Positions 45,171 to 54,572 of a DNA stretch of 64,000 nucleotides are shown here, one piece after another. The notes beneath the pieces are model-generated. The model worked only from the letters and a program-made list of their open reading frames with translations, ran no database searches and had not been told where the DNA came from. Each line of letters opens with the position of its first letter. Within the stretch, counting starts at the first letter, position 1. Both the position numbers and the translations under genes were made by a program. Source of the DNA: Streptomyces caelestis (lineage in GTDB: Bacteria > Actinomycetota > Actinomycetes > Streptomycetales > Streptomycetaceae); NCBI RefSeq assembly GCF_014205255.1, contig NZ_JACHNE010000001.1:2418001-2482000 (forward strand), read 5' to 3'.

Positions 45171-45638
45171 TCAGATGCGGACCTCGACCGTGCCCGCCAG
45201 CCGGTCGTGCAGGCCCCGGCCGTCGCGGTCCCAGATCAGGGCGGGGATCGCGAGGAAGAGCAGGACCGTGCGCAGCGCCGCGCGCCACGGGCTGACGCTG
45301 CCGGTGTCCAGGGCGAGCACCCGCAGGCCGAGGAGCCGCTTGCCCGGCGTGAAGCCGACCGTACCGAGCGTGAGCACCATCAGGGCGAACATGATGAGCG
45401 GCGCCCAGATCTGGGCCGCTTCGTTGTAGCTCTGGGTGATGAGACCGTATGCGATCAGGAGGCTCAGGCCCCAGTCCACGGCGAGGGCGCCGAGCCGCCG
45501 CCCCGGGCGGGCGATCGAGCCGGGTCCCTCCTCGGGCAGACCGAGCTGCTCGCCCCGGTATCCGAAGTCGACACCGGCCTCTTCCGCTGCCGCACGGGGC
45601 CCGGAAAGCCACGATCCGAGTGCTTGCCTGTTGTCCAC
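45171..45638 (-). CDS. RDD-family membrane protein
   Basis: 155 residues from GTG 45638. The RDD domain has PGRRLGALAVDWGLSLLIAYGLI (first helix with the conserved R and D), PLIMFALMVLTLGTVGFTPGKRLLGLRV, and WDRDGRGLHDRLAGTVEVRI, the typical family end. Three helices. RDD proteins are proposed to be transporters, but the substrate is unknown. It is divergent from glnA. Confidence 0.9.
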   Translation of the reverse strand: MDNRQALGSWLSGPRAAAEEAGVDFGYRGEQLGLPEEGPGSIARPGRRLGALAVDWGLSLLIAYGLITQSYNEAAQIWAPLIMFALMVLTLGTVGFTPGKRLLGLRVLALDTGSVSPWRAALRTVLLFLAIPALIWDRDGRGLHDRLAGTVEVRI

Positions 45639-45713
45639 CCGTCCACGGTACTGCGCCCGTAAATGACCAGGGCACGGCGGGGTGCGTCGGGACTACGGTG
45701 GAAGGTGAGCCGG

Positions 45714-45751
45714 TTAACTTGTGCGAAACAAATGAGTCACGCCCGAGAAAC
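45714..45751 (+). promoter_or_regulatory. GlnR box upstream of glnA
   Basis: Four 5-mers at exact 6-base spacing: TTAAC-n6-GAAAC-n6-GTCAC-n6-GAAAC, matching the streptomycete GlnR consensus gTnAC-n6-GaAAc repeated twice. It lies 98 bases before the glnA start, at the expected promoter position. A TAGGGT -10-like hexamer follows at ~45762-45767. Confidence 0.88.
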
Positions 45752-45848
45752 CACCCGTCCCTAGGGTCGAGGTCAGCGTGTGCCACCCGCACTGGCCGCA
45801 CGAACGAACTACCACCCCGGCGGGACGGTCGGGAGTAGGAGGAGCTGG

Positions 45849-47258
45849 ATGTTCCAGAACGCCGACGAGGCCAAGAAGTTCATCGCGGACGAGGACGTCA
45901 AGTTCATCGACGTCCGCTTCTGCGACCTCCCGGGCGTGATGCAGCACTTCACGGTGCCTGCTGAGGCGTTCGACGCGGACGAGGAGCTGGCCTTCGACGG
46001 CTCGTCCATCCGCGGCTTCCAGGCCATTCACGAGTCCGACATGGCGCTGCGCGCGGACCTGTCGACCGCCCGTGTCGACCCGTTCCGCCGTGACAAGACG
46101 CTGAACATCAACTTCTTCATCCACGACCCGATCACGGGCGAGCAGTACTCCCGTGACCCGCGCAACGTGGCGAAGAAGGCCGAGGCCTACCTCGCCTCCA
46201 CCGGTATCGCCGACACGGCGTACTTCGGTCCCGAGGCCGAGTTCTACGTCTTCGACTCCGTCCGCTTCGCGACCACCGCGAACGAGTCCTTCTACCACAT
46301 CGACTCCGAGGCCGGCGCCTGGAACACCGGTGCGCTCGAGGACAACCGTGGTTACAAGGTCCGTTACAAGGGCGGCTACTTCCCGGTCCCGCCGGTCGAC
46401 CACTTCGCCGACCTGCGCGCCGAGATCTCCCTGGAGCTGAACCGGGCCGGCCTTCAGGTCGAGCGCCAGCACCACGAGGTGGGCACCGCCGGCCAGGCCG
46501 AGATCAACTACAAGTTCAACACGCTGCTCGCCGCGGCCGACGACCTCCAGCTCTTCAAGTACATCGTGAAGAACGTGGCGTGGAAGAACGGCAAGACGGC
46601 GACCTTCATGCCGAAGCCGATCTTCGGTGACAACGGCTCGGGCATGCACGTCCACCAGTCCCTGTGGACGGGCGGCTCCCCGCTGTTCTACGACGAGGCC
46701 GGTTACGCGGGCCTGTCGGACACCGCCCGCTACTACATCGGCGGCATCCTCAAGCACGCTCCGTCGCTGCTGGCCTTCACCAACCCGACGGTGAACTCGT
46801 ACCACCGCCTGGTCCCCGGCTTCGAGGCCCCGGTGAACCTGGTCTACTCGCAGCGCAACCGCTCCGCGGCCATGCGTATCCCGATCACGGGCTCGAACCC
46901 GAAGGCCAAGCGCGTCGAGTTCCGCGCGCCCGACTCCTCCGGCAACCCGTACCTGGCGTTCTCGGCGCTGCTGCTCGCGGGCCTGGACGGCATCAAGAAC
47001 AAGATCGAGCCGGCCGAGCCGATCGACAAGGACCTCTACGAGCTCGCCCCCGAGGAGCACGCGGGCGTCCCGCAGGTCCCGACCTCGCTCCCGGCCGTCC
47101 TCGACTCCCTCGAGGCCGACCACGAGTTCCTCCTCCAGGGCGACGTGTTCACGCCGGACCTGATCGAGACGTGGATCGACTACAAGCGCACGAACGAGAT
47201 CGCGCCGCTGCAGCTGCGTCCGCACCCGCACGAGTTCGAGCTGTACTTCGACGTGTGA
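45849..47258 (+). CDS. glnA: Glutamine synthetase type I
   Basis: 469 residues from ATG 45849 (GGAGGAG upstream). It makes glutamine from glutamate, ammonium and ATP as a dodecamer. Motifs: [17 protein letters not shown], the metal/ATP site [48 protein letters not shown] and [16 protein letters not shown]. The adenylylation tyrosine is Tyr397 in DLYELAPEE, so activity is probably also controlled by GlnE. Transcription is likely under GlnR via the upstream box. Confidence 0.98.
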   Translation: MFQNADEAKKFIADEDVKFIDVRFCDLPGVMQHFTVPAEAFDADEELAFDGSSIRGFQAIHESDMALRADLSTARVDPFRRDKTLNINFFIHDPITGEQYSRDPRNVAKKAEAYLASTGIADTAYFGPEAEFYVFDSVRFATTANESFYHIDSEAGAWNTGALEDNRGYKVRYKGGYFPVPPVDHFADLRAEISLELNRAGLQVERQHHEVGTAGQAEINYKFNTLLAAADDLQLFKYIVKNVAWKNGKTATFMPKPIFGDNGSGMHVHQSLWTGGSPLFYDEAGYAGLSDTARYYIGGILKHAPSLLAFTNPTVNSYHRLVPGFEAPVNLVYSQRNRSAAMRIPITGSNPKAKRVEFRAPDSSGNPYLAFSALLLAGLDGIKNKIEPAEPIDKDLYELAPEEHAGVPQVPTSLPAVLDSLEADHEFLLQGDVFTPDLIETWIDYKRTNEIAPLQLRPHPHEFELYFDV

Positions 47259-47278
47259 TCGACGCCTGATCGAGGCAC

Positions 47279-47326
47279 TACGACCGCGCCCCCGTTGTCC
47301 GTACGGACAACGGGGGCGCGGTCGTA
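47279..47326. terminator. 48-bp perfect palindrome after glnA
   Basis: 24 bases each side with no mismatch and no loop, centred at 47302/47303 (CCGTACGG core), 20 bases after the glnA stop. It should act as a strong intrinsic terminator. Confidence 0.8.
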
Positions 47327-47369
47327 TGTTCTATTCTGCTGGGAGGACCCACACGGGGGTGGAGAGGGA

Positions 47370-47642
47370 ATGCCCCAGCACGAACAGGACGGCCAGGAGC
47401 GCGAGTTCGACCTCAGATGGGCGGACAGCGCCGAGCACAAGGAGCCCTCGGCGCGGGCCCGTATGCTCGCCGCGCGCTGGAAGCACAATCCGCCGGGGCC
47501 CGTGCCCTTCCGGCCCGAGCCCGACCACAGGTCGTCCGGCCGCCGGTCCCGCTCGTCGTGGATATCGACGGCCGTGGTGCTCGGCTCCGTGGCCGCGGTG
47601 ATCCTGCTGCTGGGGTACATCAACTTCCGGGCGCCGTACTAG
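47370..47642 (+). CDS. Small single-pass membrane protein
   Basis: 90 residues from ATG 47370 (GGAGAGGGA upstream). A charged N-terminal cytoplasmic part (MPQHEQDGQEREFDLRWADS) and a C-terminal helix (WISTAVVLGSVAAVILLLGYINF) with a very short outside end (RAPY). Tail-anchored-like topology; function unknown. Conserved coding bias. Confidence 0.75.
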   Translation: MPQHEQDGQEREFDLRWADSAEHKEPSARARMLAARWKHNPPGPVPFRPEPDHRSSGRRSRSSWISTAVVLGSVAAVILLLGYINFRAPY

Positions 47643-47687
47643 AGCGTGCGGGGCCGATCAGGGCGGCAGCTGTTAGCGTCCGGCCCC

Positions 47688-48059
47688 GTGGACGACGGTG
47701 TGTACGTGGGCAACGCGGGCGAGGACGCTGCGCTGGACCGGGGGTGGCTCCTCGGGCACTTCAAGGACGTCGGCGATCCGCGGCACAGTGAGGCCGTCGA
47801 GATCAAGTGGGGTGTCCACCCGGCCGGTGACGAACGGTCGCAGTGGGTGCGGGGTGAGGAACGGACCGCGCTGCTGGTTCTCGTCAGCGGGCGCTTCCGG
47901 GTGGAACTCCCCGGTCGCGTTGTCCTGCTGAAGCGGCAGGGGGACTACGTCGTGTGGGGGCGCGGGGTCGATCACTCCTGGTTCGCCGAGGAGGAGTCTG
48001 TGGTGCTGACGGTTCGGTGGCCGTCCGTGCCCGGATACGCGGTGGTCAGGGGCGGCTGA
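47688..48059 (+). CDS. Cupin-like small protein
   Basis: 123 residues from GTG 47688. The pattern WLLGHFKDVGDPRHSEAVEIKWGVHPAGDERS ... LVLVSGRFRVELPGR ... LKRQGDYVVWGRGVDHSWFAEEESVVLTVRWP suits a cupin beta-barrel, with H in HPAGDE and H in VDHSW as possible metal ligands. Relatives are sometimes labelled signal peptidase I, but no Ser/Lys dyad or membrane anchor is present, so that label is rejected. Confidence 0.72.
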   Translation: MDDGVYVGNAGEDAALDRGWLLGHFKDVGDPRHSEAVEIKWGVHPAGDERSQWVRGEERTALLVLVSGRFRVELPGRVVLLKRQGDYVVWGRGVDHSWFAEEESVVLTVRWPSVPGYAVVRGG

Positions 48060-48156
48060 CGCCTTTGCCCGGTCCGGGGGTGATCGCGACCCGTTCATGG
48101 GCGAGGGCAGGTGCACACTGGCAGTGGGACGAGTGCCTGACTGCGGGGTGATGCAG

Positions 48157-49071
48157 ATGCACAGCCGTTTCCGGAGTGACCGGCGGTTGACCACCCGTAT
48201 GGGGATCACGCTGTTCCTGCTCGGGTTGGTGTACGTGGCGTTCGTCGCCGCGTTGATCGTGCTGCTGAAGTCGTGGGTGCTCGTCGTGGTGGTCGCGGCG
48301 GCGGTGCTCGGGGCGCAGTACTGGTTCTCGGACCGGGTCGCGCTGTTCGCGATGCGGGGGCGGGTCGTGGAGCGGGAGGAGTTTCCCGAGCTGCACGGGG
48401 TCGTGGACCGGCTCTGTGCCATCGCGGACATGCCCAAGCCGGTGGTGGCCGTGTCCGCTATGGACATGCCGAACGCGTTCGCGACGGGGCGGAATCCCGA
48501 CCACGCCGTGGTCTGTGTGACGACCGGGCTGCTCAGGCGGCTGGAGCCGGCCGAGCTGGAGGGCGTGCTCGCGCACGAGCTGTCGCATGTGGCGCACAAG
48601 GACGTCGCGGTGATCACGGTCGCCTCGTTCCTCGGTGTGCTCGCGGGGCTGATCGTGCGGTTCGCCTTCTACTCGCAGCTGTTCGGCGGGGGCCGCAGGG
48701 ACCAGAACACGGCGGTGGTCTTCGCCGCGGTGATGGGCGTGTCGGCGGCCGTGTACGCGGTGAGTTTCCTGCTGATCCGGTCCCTGTCCCGGTACCGGGA
48801 GCTGGCCGCGGACCGCGCGGCCGCGCAGCTCACCGGCCGGCCCTCGGCGCTGGCCTCCGCCCTGACCAAGGTGTCGGGGGACATCGCCCGGATCCCGACG
48901 AAGGACCTGCGCACGGCCCAGGCATTCAACGCCTTCTACTTCACGCCCGCGCTGGGCCGCGAGCCCGGTGTCGCGCGGCTGTTCTCGACCCACCCGAGCC
49001 TGGAGCAGCGGCTCGACCAGCTGGGCCGGATCTCCGCCGAGCTGGGCGAGGCGGCACCGGGAGGGGTGTGA
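48157..49071 (+). CDS. htpX: M48 family membrane zinc metalloprotease HtpX
   Basis: 304 residues from ATG 48157 (GGGGTG six bases upstream; another in-frame ATG at 48151 is too close to it). Two N-terminal helices (MGITLFLLGLVYVAFVAALIV, WVLVVVVAAAVLGAQYW). The zinc site is HELSH in GVLAHELSHVAHKDVAV, with the third ligand in SRYRELAADRAAAQLTG. Two further helices lie between. HtpX degrades damaged membrane proteins. pspAB follows 7 bases later, and the pair is likely one transcript. Confidence 0.93.
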   Translation: MHSRFRSDRRLTTRMGITLFLLGLVYVAFVAALIVLLKSWVLVVVVAAAVLGAQYWFSDRVALFAMRGRVVEREEFPELHGVVDRLCAIADMPKPVVAVSAMDMPNAFATGRNPDHAVVCVTTGLLRRLEPAELEGVLAHELSHVAHKDVAVITVASFLGVLAGLIVRFAFYSQLFGGGRRDQNTAVVFAAVMGVSAAVYAVSFLLIRSLSRYRELAADRAAAQLTGRPSALASALTKVSGDIARIPTKDLRTAQAFNAFYFTPALGREPGVARLFSTHPSLEQRLDQLGRISAELGEAAPGGV

Positions 49072-49078
49072 GCGGGGC

Positions 49079-49663
49079 ATGGGGCTGCTGGACATACTGC
49101 TCGGCCGGACGAAGCCGGTCGCGCCGGATCTCGACCGGCTCTTCGCGCTGCCGTCGGCAGCCGTGACGCTGGAGGCCGCTGCGGGCTTCACCCCGACCGG
49201 GCAGGGCGCGGTGTGCTTCGCCACGGTCGAGGGCGCGGCCTTCGAGCAGACCCACCGCGAGGTGCAGGCGCTGCTGGACGCGGACAGCGACCGCGACGGC
49301 CCGCCGGTGGAACTGCGGCAGGACGAGTACGGCTACTCCTGGCTGGTCTCGCACCGCGCCCCCGACCAGCTGGCACCGCTCGTCACGGACCTGCACGCCG
49401 TGAACAGCCAGATGGAGGTCAACGGGTTCGGCCCTCAACTGCTGTGCTCTCTGGCCGGGTTCCGGGACCGGTCGGGTCGGCGGCTCGGGCTGGTCTACCT
49501 CTACAAGCGCGGCACCTTCTACCCGTTCGCGCCCCTGCCGGGAGAACCCCAGCGGCGTGACAACGCGCTGGAGCTCCAGGTGCGGGCGGTGCTCGCCGGC
49601 GACCTGCCGATCGAACAGGACCTGGGCCGCTGGTTCCCCCTGTGGGGAGCGCCCGGTCTGTGA
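49079..49663 (+). CDS. pspAB: PspA-associated protein PspAB
   Basis: 194 residues from ATG 49079 (MGLLDILLGRTKPVAPDLDRLFALPSAAVTL). This beginning and the end (ALELQVRAVLAGDLPIEQDLGRWFPLWG) are those of the PspAB family, often linked to HtpX in actinobacteria. Soluble, no known catalytic motif. It is 7 bases after htpX and probably acts in the membrane-stress response with PspA encoded at 7830-8627. Confidence 0.85.
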   Translation: MGLLDILLGRTKPVAPDLDRLFALPSAAVTLEAAAGFTPTGQGAVCFATVEGAAFEQTHREVQALLDADSDRDGPPVELRQDEYGYSWLVSHRAPDQLAPLVTDLHAVNSQMEVNGFGPQLLCSLAGFRDRSGRRLGLVYLYKRGTFYPFAPLPGEPQRRDNALELQVRAVLAGDLPIEQDLGRWFPLWGAPGL

Positions 49664-49717
49664 TCGCCACTGTGTGATCGCCCCTCACGAGGCCCGGCCG
49701 CGTGAGGGAATGGCCCC

Positions 49718-49981
49718 GTGAGCGAGCTGATCACCTTCACCCATCGTGTCGACGGTGAACGACTCAGCGGGCTGTCCGGCGGTACTGCCCCGGGTGAGCC
49801 GGCCAGGGCGACCGCCGTACTGCTGCACGGCGCGGGCAACGGCAGCAAGGAGCGGCTGGTGCCGTTGCTGTCGGAGTTCGCCGCGCACGGCTGCCACGCC
49901 CTCGCCTTCGACTTCTCCGGGCACGGGGAGAGCACCGGCCTGCTGCGCGAGCTGAGCCTGCGCCGCCGCTTCGAGCAGGTG
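49718..49981 (+). pseudogene. N-terminal stump of an alpha/beta hydrolase
   Basis: The first ~88 codons read as a hydrolase N terminus: oxyanion-hole motif VLLHGAGNGSKERL, then HALAFDFSGHGESTG. After LRRRFEQ (about 49981) similarity ends abruptly and the sequence becomes the upstream region of the next gene. The frame stays open for another kb only because of GC bias. The nucleophile GxSxG and catalytic His are missing, so this is a deletion remnant. Confidence 0.75.
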
Positions 49982-50066
49982 GTGGCCGGTGCGGGTGACG
50001 GCCGATTGTCAGTGGCGTTCGCGATGATGCGGTCGGGTCGGAGGGACGTGACGAACGGAGGCCGGT

Positions 50067-51067
50067 ATGAGCAACGGGGCGCGGCGGTACATCGGGGTGG
50101 CGGAGCGGCGTGCACGGCTCGCGCTGCGGCAGCGGCTGGCCGGGCAGGCGCGGGCGGGCACCCCCGAGGAGGTCGCCGGTTCGCTCGTCGCCCTGCACGG
50201 CACGGACCCGGCGACGGTGTACCTGGCCGTGGGCGCGCGGCTCGCGGACCCCGCGGCGACGGTGGCGGAGACCGGGCGCGCGCTGTACGAGGACCGTTCC
50301 CTGGTGCGGATGCACGGCATGCGGCACACGGTGTTCGTGTTCCCGACGGTCCTGACCGCCGTCGTGCACGCCTCGACCGGCCTGGCGGTCGCCGCCCGGG
50401 AGCGGGCCGCGCTGCTCAAGGACATGGCGGCGGCCGGGGCGCCGGACGTGGCCTGGCTGAACGAGGTCGAGGAGTCGGCGCTGGCGGCACTCGCCCGGCG
50501 CGGGCAGGCCACGGCCGCCGAACTCGCCCAGGACGAGCCGCGGCTGCGCGAGCAGTTCGTGTACGCGGCCGGCAAGAGCTACGAGGGGCTGCACACGGTC
50601 TCGACCCGGCTGCTGAAGGTACTGGGCGTCGAGGGGAAGGTCGTACGCGGTCGGCCGCTCGGCTCCTGGACGTCCAGCCAGTTCCGCTGGGCCATGGCAC
50701 CCGAGCACCCCGAACCGGACCCGGCGCAGGCGCAGGCGGAGCTGCTGAGACGGTGGCTCGCCGCGTGCGGTCCGGCGACCGAGGCCGATCTGAAGTGGTG
50801 GACGGGATGGCGGGTGACGGAGGTCCGCAGGGCGCTGTCCGCGATCGGGGCGCAGCCGGTGTCGCTGGACGAGGGCACGGGCTACGTGACCGACGGCGAC
50901 CTCGACGAGGTGGCCCCGCCCGGCGAGCCCTGGGCCGCGCTGCTGCCCGCCCTCGACCCGACGGCGATGGGGTGGCAGCAGCGCGACTGGTATCTCGCGC
51001 CGGAGCTGCGGCCCCTGCTGTTCGACCGCAGCGGGAACGTCGGGCCGACGGTGTGGTGGAACGGACG
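50067..51067 (+). pseudogene. AlkZ-like winged-helix protein, 5' part interrupted by an IS
   Basis: 333 codons and 2 bases of a protein of the winged-helix/AlkZ family (DNA glycosylase-like) from ATG 50067 (GGAGG upstream). ERRARLALRQRLAGQARAGTPEEVAGSLVALHGTDPATVYLAVGARL is the family N terminus, LVRMHGMRHTVFVFP follows. In AlkZ the catalytic motif is QxQ; here the equivalent region reads ALHGTD, so activity may differ. The gene is cut at codon 334 (NGR) by an insertion element and resumes in frame at 52581; rejoined, it gives 395 residues. Confidence 0.88.
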
Positions 51068-51330
51068 CTTGACTCCTCCCCTCCAGGGGATTCCTGGCTC
51101 AGGCTGCCTCCTGGAGCACCGCTCCAGGAGGTCTTGCGCCATCAGCACCAGCCGGGTTGAGACCAGCCCGGAGAAGCATCACGCGTGCGGAGTTCTTGTC
51201 CCGTGGGGACGCGGCCCCGCACGCGGTGCAGGTGTAGGTGCGCTCACCCAGCGGCAGTGCATGCTTGGCTCTCGTCATGCAGTTGGCGCAGTCCATCGTG
51301 GTGTGCGCGGGGTGGACCAGGCGGACGTCC
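51068..51330 (-). ncRNA. Candidate omega (reRNA) guide RNA of the TnpB element
   Basis: By analogy with ISDra2 and relatives, the omega RNA overlaps the 3' end of tnpB and runs to the right end of the element. The region contains the stems at 51107-51131 and 51079-51090. The guide would continue into the flanking DNA on the minus strand below 51068 (starting CGTCCGTTCCACC). The 5' boundary is a guess. Confidence 0.45.
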
Positions 51331-52322
51331 CGCCCGTGCTTGCGGCCCATCTCGAGCAGAGCGGTCTTGGTGGCGCCGATGGCGGCGTCCGCGGCCTTGC
51401 TGGCCATCGTGCTCTTGGCGAGGAACCTCGGGCGGAAGTCCTCCACCGCGACGGCGTCGTGGTCGCGGACCACCTTCTTGGCCCACTTACGGCCCGTGTC
51501 CTGGCGCTGCCGGGCGACCTTCTTGTACGCCTTGGCCCGCAGCTTCTTCGCCTCGCGGTAGCCCTTCGAGGCGGGCTGGCCCTGCTTCGGCCTGCGACGG
51601 GCCATCATCCGGTCGTACCGGGTCAGTTCTTTTCGGGCCTTCCTGCCGTGCCTGGGGTGTGGCAGGTCGTGTGTGTCGGAGGTGGTGGTCGCGGTTTCGT
51701 TCACGCCCCAGTCGACACCCAGCACCCGACCGGTGGGCGGCAGCGGCTGCACCTCGGCGGGTACGACGAAGGAGCCGTACCAGTGCCCCAGGCTGTCCTG
51801 GTACACACGCACCGAGGACGGCTCAGCCGGCAGCTCCCGCGACCACACCACCCTCACCACGACCCCGCCCGCCAGATGCAGACGGCCGTCCTTCAGGCGG
51901 AATCCACGCTGGGTGTAGTTCAGGGTCGGCAGTGCCTCGCGCTTCTTCTTGTGCGTGGGCATCCCCGCCCGGCGCGCCATGGGCAGGCGCTCTTTGATGT
52001 CTTTCTGGGCCTTGGCGCGGGAGCGGCCGAAGTCGCGGACGACCTGCTGCTGGACAACCGAGGAGCCCTCTCGCAGCCACGGAATCGTCCGCCGGGCCTC
52101 GGTCAGCAGCCGGTCGAGCTGCGCCGGCCCACACGTCAGCTTCTCCCCCGTCGCCTGGTTGTGCAGGTGCGCGGCCTTGGACTTGGCGACACACTCGTTC
52201 CACAGCCACCGGCACCGGTCCCACTCCGCCATCAGCGCCACGCGGGCGGTAGAGGACACACGCAGCCGGAAGGTGTAGCGAGCATGCCCCGCCGCCTCCA
52301 CGGCCGCCCCCACGTGCGTCAT
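51099..52322 (-). CDS. tnpB: TnpB RNA-guided endonuclease of the IS element
   Basis: 407 residues from ATG 52322 (GGGAGGGGG upstream). N-terminal helical OrfB_IS605 domain (YTFRLRVSSTARVALMAEWDRCRWLWNECV). The RuvC triad is intact: D in LGVDWGVNETATT, E in AVEDFRPRFLAKS, D in SPRDKNSARVML. Zinc finger cysteines lie in DCANC and CTACG. So the nuclease is probably active. It cuts DNA with an omega RNA made from the element end and favours element retention. Its 3' end lies 31 bases inside the element boundary. Confidence 0.93.
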   Translation of the reverse strand: MTHVGAAVEAAGHARYTFRLRVSSTARVALMAEWDRCRWLWNECVAKSKAAHLHNQATGEKLTCGPAQLDRLLTEARRTIPWLREGSSVVQQQVVRDFGRSRAKAQKDIKERLPMARRAGMPTHKKKREALPTLNYTQRGFRLKDGRLHLAGGVVVRVVWSRELPAEPSSVRVYQDSLGHWYGSFVVPAEVQPLPPTGRVLGVDWGVNETATTTSDTHDLPHPRHGRKARKELTRYDRMMARRRPKQGQPASKGYREAKKLRAKAYKKVARQRQDTGRKWAKKVVRDHDAVAVEDFRPRFLAKSTMASKAADAAIGATKTALLEMGRKHGRDVRLVHPAHTTMDCANCMTRAKHALPLGERTYTCTACGAASPRDKNSARVMLLRAGLNPAGADGARPPGAVLQEAA

Positions 52323-52473
52323 CCCGCCCCCTCCCACAACGACAAGGCGTCCCGAATCCTGCAAAGGACCATACGTACGATCACCGCACACACGTCCCCC
52401 GATGCCGCAGCAACCACCCCCACCAGCGACAAAAGGCACACGCGTTCGCATCATCATGGAAGCATCGGTCAGC

Positions 52474-52498
52474 GTTCCGGGCGCTCCGCGCCCGGAAC
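52474..52498. repeat. Hairpin upstream of tnpB within the IS
   Basis: GTTCCGGGCGC / GCGCCCGGAAC, an 11-bp perfect stem with a TCC loop, in the ~258 bases between the tnpB start and the element end. It may be a promoter-proximal insulator or part of the element end. Confidence 0.45.
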
Positions 52499-52580
52499 GG
52501 GATAGGGCGACGCTCCGCGCCGCAACACCCGGATGCGATTCCTCCCCGGCGTGAACGCCGGGGCATCCTCGCAAGAAACA

Positions 52581-52767
52581 GGTGATCGGCGGGTGGGCCC
52601 AGCGGCCCGACGGGGAGATCGTCTGGCGGATCCTCGACGAGGAGGGCGTGGGCCGGGAGGCGCTCGCGGCGATCGAGAAGGAAGCGGAGCGGCTGAGCGG
52701 GTGGGTGGGGGCGACCAGGATCACGCCACGCTTCCGGACGCCGCTGGAGAAGGAGTTGGCGGCGTAG
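52581..52767 (+). pseudogene. AlkZ-like winged-helix protein, 3' part
   Basis: The remainder of the interrupted gene: one base completing codon 334, then VIGGWAQRPDGEIVWRILDE and on to the stop TAG, 61 further residues. IGGWAQRPDGEIVWRI is the conserved C-terminal strand of the family. Intact and in frame with 50067-51067. Confidence 0.88.
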
Positions 52768-52795
52768 CCAGGAAGGGCGTCGGGTCTCAGCGGCG

Positions 52796-53407
52796 TCAGG
52801 ACCGTACGTAGACCCCCGCCCGCGCCGCGGTCGCCGCCGCCTGCGCAGCCTGGTCGGCCATCGACTCGTCGAGACGGCCGCCACTGATCAGCAGGTGATA
52901 GTAGAGCGGGGCGGACACGGCACGGACCACCTCGTGCGTGTCGGTGCCCTCGGGTACCTCGCCCCGGTCGACGGCCTGCCGGACACAGGGGGCCCACTCC
53001 CTGACGCGGATGTCGTAGAAGCGGTGCAACGCCGCGGCCGTCTTCGTGTCGCCGGTGGCGGCGGCGATCAGCGCCTTGAACAGCGGCCCCTGCCGAGGGT
53101 CCGTCAAAGTCCGCTGCACGAGCCTGGCGTTCGCCGTCAGGTCGCCGAGCAGCGAACCGGTCTCGGTGCGCGGCGCCGACTGCTCGGCCATGTCCGCCAG
53201 GAGATCCGCGACCAGCCCGGTCACCGTTCCCCAACGGCGGTAGACGGTCGTCTTGCCCACACCGGCACGGCGAGCGATGTCGGCCAGGTCCAGGCCGGTG
53301 AACCCCTGCTCGGTCAGGGCGTCCTCGGCCGCCCGCAGCACCGCCTCCCGGACCCGCGCCGTGCGCCCCCCGGGCCGCACGGTCCCCGGCTCGCCCCCAT
53401 CAGCCAT
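52796..53407 (-). CDS. TetR-family transcriptional regulator
   Basis: 203 residues from ATG 53407. The N-terminal HTH is VLRAAEDALTEQGFTGLDLADIARRAGVGKTTVYRRWGTVTGLVADLL, a textbook TetR helix-turn-helix. The C-terminal ligand domain is of the TetR_C_16-like kind (RQGPLFKALIAAATGDTKTAAALHRFY). It is divergent from an aldo/keto reductase gene, with an inverted repeat in between, and so probably represses both. Confidence 0.93.
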   Translation of the reverse strand: MADGGEPGTVRPGGRTARVREAVLRAAEDALTEQGFTGLDLADIARRAGVGKTTVYRRWGTVTGLVADLLADMAEQSAPRTETGSLLGDLTANARLVQRTLTDPRQGPLFKALIAAATGDTKTAAALHRFYDIRVREWAPCVRQAVDRGEVPEGTDTHEVVRAVSAPLYYHLLISGGRLDESMADQAAQAAATAARAGVYVRS

Positions 53408-53457
53408 AACGGCACTCCTGTTCCATTAAGCCCTTCCCCCTGTTACTTTAGTAGCCA

Positions 53458-53481
53458 TTAACGAAACAACAGCCCCGTTAA
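53458..53481. promoter_or_regulatory. Candidate TetR operator between tetR and the aldo/keto reductase gene
   Basis: TTAACG-n12-CGTTAA, a perfect 6-bp inverted repeat in the 104-bp divergent region, 50 bases from the regulator start and 30 from the reductase start. Location and size fit a TetR dimer site. Confidence 0.5.
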
Positions 53482-53511
53482 CAGTGGGGTCGCTCCCGGA
53501 AGGGGACCGAG

Positions 53512-54567
<1,056 letters not shown>

Positions 54568-54572
54568 CGAAG

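Larger units (their letters stand above)
51068..52580 (-). mobile_element. IS200/IS605-group (IS1341-type) element carrying only tnpB
   Basis: 1513 bases between the two halves of the AlkZ-like gene. It carries a TnpB gene in the leftward direction and no tnpA. Both ends have subterminal hairpins: CCCCTCCAGGGG and a perfect 11-bp stem at 51107-51131 on one side, and a 9-bp stem at 52544-52563 on the other. There is no target duplication: removing the element restores the reading frame exactly, as expected for single-strand, Y1-type transposition supplied in trans. The end coordinates may be off by a base. Confidence 0.88.

Noticed and set aside
47688..48059. Signal peptidase I annotation for the 123-residue protein
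   Set aside because: No membrane anchor, catalytic serine or lysine motif; the pattern is a cupin barrel.
49718..51160. Full-length hydrolase continuing to 51160
   Set aside because: After residue ~88 the sequence is out-of-frame translation of the AlkZ-like gene, with no hydrolase motifs.
50067..52505. Single 812-residue protein across the IS
   Set aside because: The open frame through the element is antisense to tnpB and has low-complexity composition; the true protein continues at 52581.
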